From Aporrectodea caliginosa (Eukaryota; Annelida; Clitellata; Crassiclitellata; Lumbricidae), in assembly GCA_020284085.1 (NCBI GenBank), contig JACEVL010000520.1, positions 484,501 to 548,500 of the forward strand: 64,000 nt of DNA, in the 5' to 3' direction. Numbering within the stretch: position 1 is the stretch's first letter; each line of letters opens with the position of its first letter. Position numbers and translations under genes: made by a program. Below the pieces are notes generated by a model. The model did no database searches, was not told the origin of the DNA, and worked only from the letters and a program-made list of their open reading frames with translations. Shown in pieces: positions 22,056 to 31,734 of the stretch.

Positions 22056-23269
22056 AATTAATAATGTAAATAATGTACTCGTACTTAGCGAGTTGCAATT
22101 CAGCGGATTGTAATGAAAGAACTGTACTGGGACATTGCTAATTATCTTTTCGGGATCTCTGAATAAATCCGGTCTGAATTAAATGTTGCACTCTTTATTA
22201 GGTTGATGCTTTAGAGATTTTGTGTTTGCCATTACACGATTACGAATTCAGACTTTAGCGACTGTTTCATTGAAAGTTTCGGTATTCAGCATGCTACCTT
22301 TTGGAAAAAATGTGATATTAATAATCGTTGAAAGTAGAAATTCTCACCATACGAGTGCGTACGCCAAAACTTTGATGATAACATGTTTGCTGCAAGCATT
22401 GTCGACATCTTCGAAAAAATCGATTGATCATAACTTTTGTATGATTATCTTGCTATCGAGTTTCTATGTTCTTAGTGAAAAAGGCTGTAAACGAAAAGCA
22501 ACAGAATTCAAACTGACCACGCTTCTGGATTGCTTCATCAGAGTAATAAGCCGTGATACATCCACATTATTTTCTCTGGACTGATCCTCTGCGATTAGCT
22601 TTAGAAAGGCGCTTTAGAAAGATAGGGTTTACGATTCTAGTATAGTTCACTAATGAAGTTCCTGCTGTATTATAAAATTGTATGCAGATTATACTAATCT
22701 TAAATGCAATCTTACCCACAGTCTGGGTTTAAACCTCATAGTCTTGTTATGCTTTATTTGTAACTTTGTACAGTTATGTTATGCATGTTATAATAGTTAT
22801 AATAGTCCTACCTTTGTTTGGAAGGTGGCTATAACTTTCACTCCACCCTACTGTGCAGTGCGCACGCGACCTCTTGTCTCTCACCAGGTTAAAAGTCTTT
22901 CAATCGTCGAGTTGTGATGCCGTTGATACGATGTGATTCAGACCAGAGAACCGGGTTCGCAAATCGCAGGAGGATGAAAGAAAGTTATTTTAGGGGATCG
23001 AACATTTCGCTCCATGTTCTCTTCTCTTTTCTGTATATACATGATTGCAAAGGAAAATATCCCAATTCAGACATGACCGCCAAGATGTCTGCTTTTTCGT
23101 AAACTTCGAATAGTTATTTCCTGCTGACGACAAATAATCATTGGAGGAGAATTCCCTTGATTAGTCTCCAGATATACGCAATGCAACCGGATAGTCAGAT
23201 TAATTATTATCTTGACGTGGCGCCTACACGGAAAACTACTGACTGACTTACCGCGTTGATGTCCACCAC
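22056..23269. other. Unannotated intergenic stretch
   Basis: Small open frames (for example 22222-22584 and 22678-22917) have no recognisable domain and no conserved copy elsewhere in the window. Nothing further is seen. Confidence 0.3.
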
Positions 23270-24731
23270 CTTAAGATCGTTGACTCAATGTCGGTCTCCG
23301 CTACCTTAGCCTTGCAGCTGCCTTGATCTATAATCTAAGCAGGGCCTCACTATACCCCCCGAATTTTTCAGAAAATTACTAAAGAAAATGCAGCAGAGCA
23401 TATGCAACATGCGTATCTGGACCACAGCTCACTGTGTTTTCTGTCCTTTCACTGTCTCTCCCTATCTCTCTCCTTCTTTCTATCCCTCTCCAAAGCCTCT
23501 CTGCTAATCATCCATCCACCTTTCGCGCTCAATTTTCTCCGACTCCTCGCCCTCCATATTCCTCCATCCCTCTTCCCTTCTTTCAACGCTCCCTAATTTC
23601 CTTCACTATTGTTTCTCTGTCTCAATTCTCTCTTTCTGATGTTCCATTCGCAAGGTGGACATGCGCCGCTGACAAAATCAATAATTTATCATCTATTTCA
23701 AGCACCCACGATGCTCATTGTCTTTGATTACCACGGACTGTGAAAACTAGCAGACATGCTTCACTCACTGCTGAAAACTGCCTTCTGTGTCGCCTGATTC
23801 CATCGCATACAATGCACACTTTGGTCCGTTAATCTATGACAATAGTAGTTGACACTTCAATAAAAATGAATATAATCAGCTAGCAACCTCATCAGCAACA
23901 TAAATGCCAGAGAAGAGTGGGATTTAAAGATTCGCGTGACTGATCATGACTAGATACATTTGGAGACGTGCCGTAACTGTTTTCATTGATTCTGTGAAAG
24001 CGCATTTGTAGACAAAGTATCCACATTGACATGAGATTTGCGCGTTTCATTTGCACATAATTGAGTATCACCGCTGCCATAAAACTCGAAGCGGTGGAAG
24101 GGGCATGTAGGTTTGTTGATAGGTGAGGCACCATGGACCTACTTTACTTCTAGAAAAACCAGAAATGAAGAGGCAAATCTCGTCTCGTCCTGCGACTGCA
24201 GACAACCTAACTGTTCGATAGCTAAAGGATCGTGTTCCTTGCAGACGACGGTAGGCTATAGCAACTCGAAGGATTTATTGACTAGTTTTCGGAGGATAAA
24301 GTTTCGTGTCACAGTTGAATAGAGTCGAGGCGCAGACGATTTTCAATTATACTGTGTCGAATAATTTGTTGGATAGGCCGTGCTCTGAACCAAAGTGTCT
24401 CAGTTTAAGAGTTGACTTTGTTTTCCGTTTTTCTTCGTCAACATCCACTCCTATTCTACGATGGAACATTTACATGCCTGACTGTAATTGCGATCAGCTA
24501 AAAAGAAATATACAAATATAAATTAACAGTTGAGTCTTCTCAAGTTAGGAAGGCTTCTACATCAAGTAAGTAAAGTGAAAATTGAAAACCGCAAAACTTT
24601 CTATTGTCCTGAACAAACGCGGAAACTCGACAAACAGCAGTGTATTTTCCATAATTTTTAGAACGTAGGCCTAGCTACTAATTCGGGCTCAAGCGTAATT
24701 TCACAGTTGGTATCTTCTATATATAATTAAG
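23270..24731 (+). promoter_or_regulatory. Conserved 5' flank of DEG/ENaC gene 3
   Basis: Collinear with 1070-2649 upstream of gene 1: CCTTAAGATCGTTGACTC, a CT-rich tract at 23440-23640, GATTACCACGGACTGTGAAA near 23727, CACATAATTGAGTATCACCGC near 24053, GCGACTGCAGACAACCTAAC near 24192 and a leader TTTCACAGTTGGTATCTTCT ending about 10 bp before the ATG. The alignment runs to within a few bases of the start codon. Confidence 0.6.
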
Positions 24732-26258
24732 ATGGAAGAAATACGACAAGAATTACGAAAATTTGGAGAGAGTACAAGCATCAAGAGCGTCGGTCGTACT
24801 ATAAAGTCTCACAGTCGAGTTGTGAGAATATTTTGGTTGGTGGCTTTGGTTGCTTGTTGTTCAATGCTTTTATTCCAAGTAATTACCCTCGCCATTAATT
24901 TCTTCAACTATGGAGTCACGAATACTTTCTTGTGGGTTCCAAGTCAACCGAACTTTCCGGATGTGACAATCTGCAACTTGGTTCCGATCGCAGACGAAAA
25001 CCAATTTTATGAGTTATACGATATATTCTTACAAAATATCAAATTTATTAAGGACAAAGCTCCTGAAAAACTAAAGAACAATATTGAATTATGGAATTTT
25101 CTAAAATTGGTAGACACGTTTAACGCCAACATTCCATCTTTACAAGAATTCAATAGCACGGCAAAACAAAACGATTTGATAGTTGCTTCATATTTTTATG
25201 AATGGGATTTGTTCACCAGAATGAACTGTGACAAAGTTTCAAAATTGAATAAGCCGCTCAAGTTGTGTACAACTCTAAAACCAAATAACAACGCTGCTGC
25301 AATTTCTGCTGTAATATTTATAAACGATTTAATGCCAAAAGTGATTGATTCGTATTACAACTGGATTAGAGTAAATTCGGGCACCGGAATCAAAGTGATG
25401 ATTCATCCGAAGGGTACAAAACCAGATCACCGTGTCGCAGTTTACGTACCTCCTGGCACAAGTGTCTCTATCGACGTTAAACAAAACAATATTACAAGAT
25501 TGTCTCATCCCTACGAAAAGTGCAGCGACAGACAACGAATATTTGTCGCTGAAGAAAATTCGCCTCCATACGACCAACGAATGTGCATCAGTCTGTGTAG
25601 ACAACGTCAGGCCATAGAAACATGTGGTTGTCTCGATAACGACGATTATTTTACTGACGCTGAATTGAAAATGGGTAATTACACGTTCTGTGTTAACATC
25701 ACAAAACATCTTGAGAATCCACAGATGCATACAGAACACAGAGGTTTCACAGAAATCTTTTGGAATTTATTGAACTGTTCATGGTACTTTGCTCCTAGAG
25801 AAGACATATGCGACTGTCCAGAGCCGTGTTCTGAAACACAGTATGAAATCATTAGTTCTTCAGCTGATTGGCCAAATATCCATTATCACTTGGCCTTTTA
25901 CGATGTCTATATTCGCAACGATGACCGATATCGTGAGAAATTTGTAGCCTACGAGAAGATCCTTAATAACTCTGATGGTCAAAGCGATGCAGAAACCATT
26001 GAAGAACTTCGGAAATTGAAATTGATTGAACAGAACTTCCTTCAAGTCACGGTTAAAATGAGTCAGAGACTTGTGCAGTTGGTAACGGACATTCCAGAGG
26101 TATCCTGGAATACATTGGTTTCAAATCTCGGTGGATCTTTGAATCTATGGCTTGGAGTATCAATTTTGACGGCCGCTGAAATCATCGAATTGATTTATTC
26201 GCTAGTAAAGATAGCTGTAGCCAGAAAGCAGATTGAAAATCAGGATACTCAATTGTGA
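24732..26258 (+). CDS. DEG/ENaC family sodium channel subunit (gene 3)
   Basis: Intact 508-residue single-exon subunit, closest to genes 1 and 6. TM1 at about 32-55 is followed by FPDVTICN; TM2 carries LGGSLNLWLGVS near the C-terminus. The extracellular domain has CISLCRQRQ, TCGCLDNDDYFTDAE and CDCPEPC before the WPN motif, and sequons NNITR, GNYTF and VNITK. NCSD of the paralogues is KCSD here, so that sequon is lost. The gating motif reads KSVGRTI where the other paralogues have KGVSRTI: the Gly of His-Gly has become Ser and the Ser three residues on has become Gly. Probable plasma-membrane Na+ channel subunit, ligand unknown. Confidence 0.93.
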   Translation: MEEIRQELRKFGESTSIKSVGRTIKSHSRVVRIFWLVALVACCSMLLFQVITLAINFFNYGVTNTFLWVPSQPNFPDVTICNLVPIADENQFYELYDIFLQNIKFIKDKAPEKLKNNIELWNFLKLVDTFNANIPSLQEFNSTAKQNDLIVASYFYEWDLFTRMNCDKVSKLNKPLKLCTTLKPNNNAAAISAVIFINDLMPKVIDSYYNWIRVNSGTGIKVMIHPKGTKPDHRVAVYVPPGTSVSIDVKQNNITRLSHPYEKCSDRQRIFVAEENSPPYDQRMCISLCRQRQAIETCGCLDNDDYFTDAELKMGNYTFCVNITKHLENPQMHTEHRGFTEIFWNLLNCSWYFAPREDICDCPEPCSETQYEIISSSADWPNIHYHLAFYDVYIRNDDRYREKFVAYEKILNNSDGQSDAETIEELRKLKLIEQNFLQVTVKMSQRLVQLVTDIPEVSWNTLVSNLGGSLNLWLGVSILTAAEIIELIYSLVKIAVARKQIENQDTQL

Positions 26259-26686
26259 AAGTAATGACAGGTGTAGTGATTGGTTTAAGACGATGCAAGA
26301 CAAAGGATGTGAAAGTTCTTCTGAACACCAATGTGTCCACGTCAGTGAGGGATTCACTTCTCGCGATTTTTATAGCTTTCCAAACTATTTTAGAATTGAA
26401 TGTCAGCTTGTTGAATTTTTAAATTTTATCATCGTAAAAATCTCGAGGCATTGATGTTTTCATACTTTTGATCAATATAGCCTTCCAAACTACTTGAGAA
26501 GTGAATATCTCTTCTCTAGTAGTTTGGACAGGTTGCTGGATTTTTGTACTTTATGATCGTAATAATTTTGAGGCATGGCTTTGACAGACGCTACTAGATT
26601 GTTCAAACTCTGGCTGATCTAGTGAGTGTGCTCGAAAAATGCAACACAACGGCATAATGGATGACAGACTGCATAACGTCAAGAGC
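26259..26686 (+). other. 3' flank of gene 3, shared with gene 1
   Basis: Matches 4180-4400 and resumes matching 5240-5335 (AGTGAGTGTGCTC and CTCTGGACCA), without the LINE that splits the gene 1 copy. Confidence 0.55.
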
Positions 26687-26694
26687 CTCTGGAC

Positions 26695-27076
26695 CAGGGA
26701 TGCGCAACTTCTTATAAGCGAGGTTAGCAATAAGATTTAAGGGCATATCAAGGGCCGTATGCCAATCGCAGGCTAATTTTTGCTGTTTCGTTTGCCCCAG
26801 AATATGAGACAATATTAATTTTATTCAATCTAAATATTGCTGAATTACCGATAAAGTAAATGAAGATAATTTTTATGATGAAAACCTAATTAACCTATTC
26901 CAATACCTGCAGTCCTACACTACAAAAATAACAATTCTGTTTTAAATTTATTCGGTGTTAAAATACATAGAACGGATAAAAGGTTCTCAAGTGCCAGCTA
27001 CAATGTCAATAATAAAGACAAGTCAAAAACCAGTTCAAAGGTCCCTAGGGGCCAGACCGTATGTTGCTCACCTCTG
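26695..27076. mobile_element. hAT-like MITE, 382 bp
   Basis: Ends CAGGGATGCGCAAC and, reversed, CAGAGGTGAGCAAC. Flanking octamers CTCTGGAC (26687-26694) and CTCTGGAT (27077-27084) differ at one base and fit the nTnnnnAn hAT target consensus. The flank of gene 1 near 5309-5320 keeps an uninterrupted CTCTGGACCAAGAT. Non-coding. Confidence 0.85.
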
Positions 27077-27084
27077 CTCTGGAT

Positions 27085-27400
27085 CAAGATGTGTGGATAG
27101 CCTGTGTCTGATTAGCTTCAATTTATGGCCAAGTCTTTATGTTTATTGGTGTTTGCATCGTTTATTTAATTAAATAAGTTTATTTAAATATTAATGTGGA
27201 AATTTACGCTTAAGTGTGACTGTTAGTTAAGTTTTCTGGCCTCTTACTGGATTTCAGTGCTCTTATTTTGTGCATGCTTGATTGATTTTGCTACTTTCTA
27301 CATAGTCTTTTCAAACAAATTGTTCCTGTCATATATACATGTATGCTACTGCCTATAACCTGTCTATTGTTGTACTAGTTGTTAGTAATTCTCTGTAGGC
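27085..27400. other. Distal 3' flank of gene 3
   Basis: ACATAGTCTTTTCAAACAA at about 27301 matches 5710 downstream of gene 1 and, inverted, about 57175. No gene is seen. Confidence 0.45.
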
Positions 27401-27775
27401 CTACATAAAATAGGAACAATATCGTTCCGCTGACAGGGCCGCCGAATTCTCATTACAATTTGTATATACAGTAACACTGACCAGCAAAGCTTGAATCAAA
27501 ACCAGGAGGGAATGTGCCAGGATGCAGAAATGAATAAGGTGGTGTGCAGTAGTGCATGCAGCCCAATGAATTAAGCTATACATATCAACCAATCATCATA
27601 TGTTATAGGTCTACACACAGTGATTCCGTCAAGTACCGTTTTAACTGTGTCTTAAAATGGTGCACAGTAGCCAGGGAAGTTAGCTCAGTGGGCAAGGAGT
27701 TCCACAGAGCAAACAGGGTTGTCGTATCGGGAAACGAAACAGTCTGACTTTTTGTCACAATTACCGAAATTGTTA
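27401..27775 (-). mobile_element. LINE C-terminal fragment
   Basis: The minus strand reads LFALWNSLPTELTSLATVHH and then FKTQLKRYL, the C-terminal signature of CR1/L2-group LINE ORFs (LWNSLP ... FKxxLK). 3' UTR-like sequence follows down to about 27401. It probably continues upstream into the 27755-28025 repeat with broken frames. Confidence 0.6.
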
Positions 27776-28025
27776 ATTTCGGTTAGAGGGATGATTCATC
27801 GTGATTCTGGAACAAAAATAAGATTTTGCAGAAATCTGATTGCAGCAATTGAAAATGAATATTTATCAATGAGGATAATTCGGTGTCATCATAGAAAACG
27901 CCAGGTTTGAGATGCATGGGGTGTAGGTGTGGCTTGGAGTTACTCTGTAGAACTGCAGAAAAGTTTCTACATTCTTGATGCTCTGCCCTATGGAAAGATA
28001 ATTTCTTAACGGACCACAAATAAAT
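27755..28025 (-). repeat. Second copy of the 21780-22055 repeat
   Basis: See shared runs such as AATGAGGATAATTCG and GAAAACGCCAGGTTT. Adjoins the LINE C-terminus at 27401-27775. Confidence 0.5.
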
Positions 28026-28179
28026 CCAGAGATTGTTTATAACACAATATTATTATAATAGAGATCTGCAGAAGACCTTACCTCAACAAATGACAACTGC
28101 ACTGTGTGTCAGAATGGTGGTTAGGAGCACTGTATTTGGCTACTGGGCACATAGACCATGTACTTATGCAGATAGTTCA

Positions 28180-28412
28180 GAGTCATATTTATGTTTATGA
28201 TCATTGCAAGTAGCATATCTAACCAAGACGCTCCTTTATAGGCCTACAGCATAGATACTAGGTATAGTAGGCCTAGATCATGGCCTAACTCCGTACTGAA
28301 CATTACAAAAATAATAAACAATGCGGCAACGGTGGGCAATCTAACTATGTTTCTGTGTTTTTTCATGTTGACGTTACAACGGGGTAACTTCCAAGTTGCA
28401 ACAGCCGTTACT
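28180..28412 (-). repeat. Inverted copy of the duplication-unit end
   Basis: In reverse complement, GTCTTGGTTAGATATGCTAC and CGTTGTAACGT match 41030-41265 and 52615-52860 in direct orientation. It is rich in GGCCTA motifs. Function unknown. Confidence 0.6.
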
Positions 28413-28830
28413 TGCACCTTTAACTCCAAAACGACAAAACATTTCAATAGGATAGTTTCTTAGAGCCTGAAGGATTACACTTACCTATGGCGATTATAAA
28501 ATAATAATAAAAATAACTTTTTTTCAGCCAGCCATAACACGAGAGTTTGGAACAAAATACCGCTATTTGAATGTTTATTTCTCAGAGGGAAAGGGGTGAC
28601 AGACTTGGTGTTTCAACTATTCCTATTCTCAACTACTGTAACTGCATCAACCTGTTTTAAAGCAAACACGGCTGCTGAACTGCCAGGGTCGGCGTCAGCG
28701 ACCTCTGACCCTGATTGTCGGGCCTGAAACTCGGATGAGATTAGATGATATGTACAACACTACGATTGGATTGTGCTAACTGAAACAAGCCATTTTGTAA
28801 CTTTAAATTGAGCATCTATAAATGAATGTG
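28412..28830 (+). repeat. Dispersed repeat of about 420 bp, copy 1
   Basis: Matches 54612-55025 nearly end to end: CCTGAAGGATTACACTTACC, CAGAGGGAAAGGGGTGACAG, CTGAACTGCCAGGGTCGGCG and GAAACAAGCCATTTTGTAAC. No ORF, no inverted ends. The element class is unknown. Confidence 0.7.
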
Positions 28831-29095
28831 CTAAGGTAGTCAGATAATAATATGTTCGCCATGTATTGATTTGTAAACCCGCAGTGTATGTGTGTATTCA
28901 ATGCGGTATACCGTACCTCGACATTTTGCGAGCAGTTTTGTGGATGGAAAAGTTCCCACCCATGCATATCCGTTGATTTCACTATCATGGATCCCGAAGC
29001 CTTGGCATTTCTATCGTACAGGAGAGGAATGTCTAAGTTTACGTTAAAATTTAGCAACAGTCGCATGTTCGTCCAAAGAAAATAATTATAAATGA
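28825..29095 (-). pseudogene. DEG/ENaC fragment fused to a LINE remnant
   Basis: The minus strand reads LLNFNVNLDIPLLYDRNAKA and then ELFHPQNCSQN, corresponding to the segment after TM1 in the minus-strand channel genes (ANIPLLND ... FFVPSNCSQF). After NCSQN the sequence switches to YTALNTHIHCGFTNQYMANI, which matches the LINE remnant in the pseudogenes at 34.1 and 43.8 kb at the nucleotide level (TTCGCCATGTA, GATTTGTAAACC). Relative to those copies, the channel part and most of the LINE part at the junction are deleted. Confidence 0.65.
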
Positions 29096-29127
29096 AATTG
29101 TCTTCTAAGCAGGTCTAAATCTATCCT

Positions 29128-29556
29128 CTAAAATAGAATATTGAGCGAAATGTTTGATTCTTTGAAAATGGGTGTGATAGAAATAGATCCCACCCATACT
29201 CGCTTGCATTCACGATGAACTAGTCCACAACAGTCGGACGCGTTTCTGCGATTTCCAGGATTGACATAATAATTATTAAATGTTAACATCAACAACATTC
29301 GACGATAATTCCATAATATTGGAATACGCTTAAATTTCTCCGGGGCTTGATTATTAACCTTTATTTTACCAACGTTCCAATTCGGAAGAGTTTGAGTTAC
29401 TAACGTGTTTTTGATGACATTGTGATGACCATACTTCGTCACAACAGTTGCGACTTGAAAGAACATTAGTGCAAAGCAGACCAGGAGAGTTAATGACCAA
29501 AAAATTCGTACAACTCGACTATTAAAATATAAATCTTTAAATATAATACAATACAA
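29128..29556 (-). pseudogene. DEG/ENaC N-terminal fragment with internal deletion
   Basis: Open over 142 codons: SRVVRIFWSLTLLVCFALMF is an intact TM1, followed by NVIKNTLVTQTLPNW and, after loss of about 40 residues including the FPD-ITICN signature, KVNNQAPEKFKRIPILWNY. The remainder diverges. The initiating region is not joined, and pore, Cys-rich domain and TM2 are absent. Its closest relative in the window is the fragment near 61.1-61.4 kb (shared GTCGGACGCG and GCGATTTC runs). Not a functional channel. Confidence 0.75.
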
Positions 29557-30130
29557 TTATCTTTGACGATACGACATACTGCTTTCATACTTATGTTCTT
29601 TCCGAATTTATAATAATATTTTGACATCTTTTGTGATCGCCGGCCCAGTAACGGTAGTCATGGCTCTGTGGCTTTTATGATAACAATGCCTTAAAATATT
29701 ATCGAACACGTTAGTCGATGGTGGACATAATAAAGCATGTTGCGCTGTTCGTGGCGCTCTCTCGTGACAGAGGAATCAACTAATTTGATTGATTACCTTG
29801 AAAAAGTGTTCATTTGGTCTCTGGCTGGAAACTTGTAAATCTTCACAGTCATTAGCTGGATTCAAACACGCCATTATCGTTGACGCTGTTTACGCGTGGG
29901 CGTTTATTCCATTTGAATACTCTGCTTTCATCGCTGTTCAACTTTACGTGGGCGTTTGTGCCATCAAAACAACCATTGTGCATTCTATAATTATCTTTAA
30001 ACAATCAGCAGTTCAGTTACTGTGCGAGGTACTCGGGCCTAGATAGTGGGACTTTGAATCTGTTGAATGCGCACTACTCGACGGAATAATTTTTCACCGA
30101 ATTTGCTGCTGCATTGCTTAAAGCTATCTC
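29557..30130. other. Unannotated intergenic stretch
   Basis: No gene, repeat or element recognised. Confidence 0.3.
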
Positions 30131-30134
30131 TCAA

Positions 30135-30890
30135 ACATAACCTTGTCACCTTGTGCTGTCGATTCGCTGAATCCTAGCGACCGTCATAGTCAGCCTTCTC
30201 CATGTGTTCCGATCTCTCGTCGCCTCTCTCAGCTCCGGAATGTTCATCATCACCGTCTCGTGTATCTCCTCCATCCATCTCTTTCTTGGTCGTCCTCTTC
30301 CTCGTCTTCCCTCCCCACACGCCAGCATCATCTCCTTTTCCATGCCGTCCGCCCGCATCACATGGCCAAAATACATCACTTTTTGTCTCGCCGCTCTTTG
30401 TCTCAATGTCATCTCTCCTCTTAAGTGTCCTATCTCTTCCAGTATATGTTCATTTGTTTTCTTCTCGGTCCAGGGGACCCTCAGCATTTTCCTCCAAATC
30501 CACATTTCGCATGCTTCGATTTTCTTCTCTAGTGCTTTGGTTTTTGTCCAAGTCTCGCACCCGTACAGCACCACTGGTATTATCATTGCTTTAACAATTC
30601 TTGTTTTCGTTTCCAGACTCACCGCTTTATCCTTCCATATCTTTTCCAATCCCTGCATTGCTCCTTTTCCCAGAGTAATTCTTCGGCGTATCTCTCTCTC
30701 GCATCCCCCTCCCTATCTATTGTAGCTCCCAGGAAACAGAAGCTCGATACCACCTCAATCTCTTCTCCATCTACTTCGAAGCTTCTCCAGCTCTCTGTGG
30801 TCATAATTTTAGTCTTTTTATGTTGAAGTACAATCCTGCTTTCTCACTTTCAAGCCTTAGTTTCCTGATGTTGTTTTTCAGTACTTCCTT
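30135..30890 (-). mobile_element. 5'-truncated LINE fragment, endonuclease/RT type
   Basis: The minus strand begins near 30870 (LRLESEKAGLYFNI, KKTKIMTTESW) and continues as VVSSFCFLGATIDREGD, then after a frameshift REIRRRITLGKGAMQGLEKI and the open frame 30658-30146. This is the region downstream of the RT catalytic box in RTE/L2-like elements. At least two frameshifts show it is dead. Clade assignment is uncertain. Confidence 0.75.
30146..30658 (-). pseudogene. LINE RT C-terminal region (170 codons)
   Basis: Contains VLYGCETWTKTKALEKKIEA, WRKMLRVPWTEKKTNEHIL, YFGHVMRAD and GRRGRGRPRKRWMEEI, the common C-terminus of LINE polyproteins annotated as endonuclease-reverse transcriptase. Catalytic RT motifs lie upstream and are missing. 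The Met start is internal to the original protein. Confidence 0.75.
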
Positions 30891-31062
30891 TCCCCCCGTC
30901 AAACATGCCCACAGATAATTGATAATAGCTTCTAACATGTGGGCCACGTGTACTTGTAGTAGCCTCATGCGGAGACATTAATTTAGTCTCATATCGGTCC
31001 CGTATTGGCATGCTGACAATATTTTCAAGCTCATGCGATTCCATCGTAATAGATACACCTCT

Positions 31063-31084
31063 GATGATGATGATTGATGATGAT

Positions 31085-31116
<32 letters not shown>

Positions 31117-31120
31117 CTCG

Positions 31121-31162
<42 letters not shown>

Positions 31163-31210
31163 CGATGATGACGATGACGATGATGATGATGATGACGATG
31201 ATGATGATGA
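31063..31210. repeat. (GAT)n microsatellite
   Basis: ATG/GAT triplets with a few ACG interruptions. His-, Ser-, Ile- and Met-rich frames in all readings are artefacts. Confidence 0.95.
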
Positions 31211-31269
31211 AACATACATTTTCTGGAGTCCTTAACAAGGCACATGCGGTTTCAAGGGCTATTTAACAA

Positions 31270-31676
31270 TCGACACCGACATCAGTCAGAGATACGCTTA
31301 CGAGAAGTAGTAAGTCTTAAAGCTAGACTTGATGGTCTCAACTGAAATTGCCGCACGGATTGAAGGTGGGAGACCTTTCAAGCACCTTGGTCTCGCAACT
31401 GAGAAGGAACATCGCCGAAGCCTGTTCATGTCTTCCGTACATACTACATATTAGGGTGTGTCTAAAAATGAAGTTTAAAAATTAATATCGGCCAGGTTGT
31501 TTTTGTGTTCCACCTTGAGAAACATTGTCATTTGATTTGCCAAATTAGATGAAAATCTGAAGAGATTTAGAACTTGCTCAAAGTCCCGGAGGAATAATCA
31601 CTTAGACAACAATGTGATACATTGTACTTTTCAAAGATACAAAACAAATTTCAGCACTTAAACATAAGATATAAGG
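31270..31676. other. Unannotated intergenic stretch
   Basis: Nothing recognised between the microsatellite and the start of duplication unit A. Confidence 0.3.
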
Positions 31677-31734
31677 CAAAATGAAAGGAAATACTGTCAG
31701 TAATAATTATTTGTCATTTATATATTCCCGTTAG

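Noticed and set aside
22222..22584. 120-codon plus-strand frame
   Set aside because: No domain, no conserved copy in the window; consistent with chance in A/T-rich DNA.
27660..27730. tRNA-like run GTTAGCTCAGTGGGCAAGG
   Set aside because: The opposite strand encodes a LINE C-terminus (LWNSLPTEL), which explains the sequence; no matching B box.
30850..31266. His-, Ser-, Ile- and Met-rich frames
   Set aside because: (GAT)n microsatellite read in several frames.
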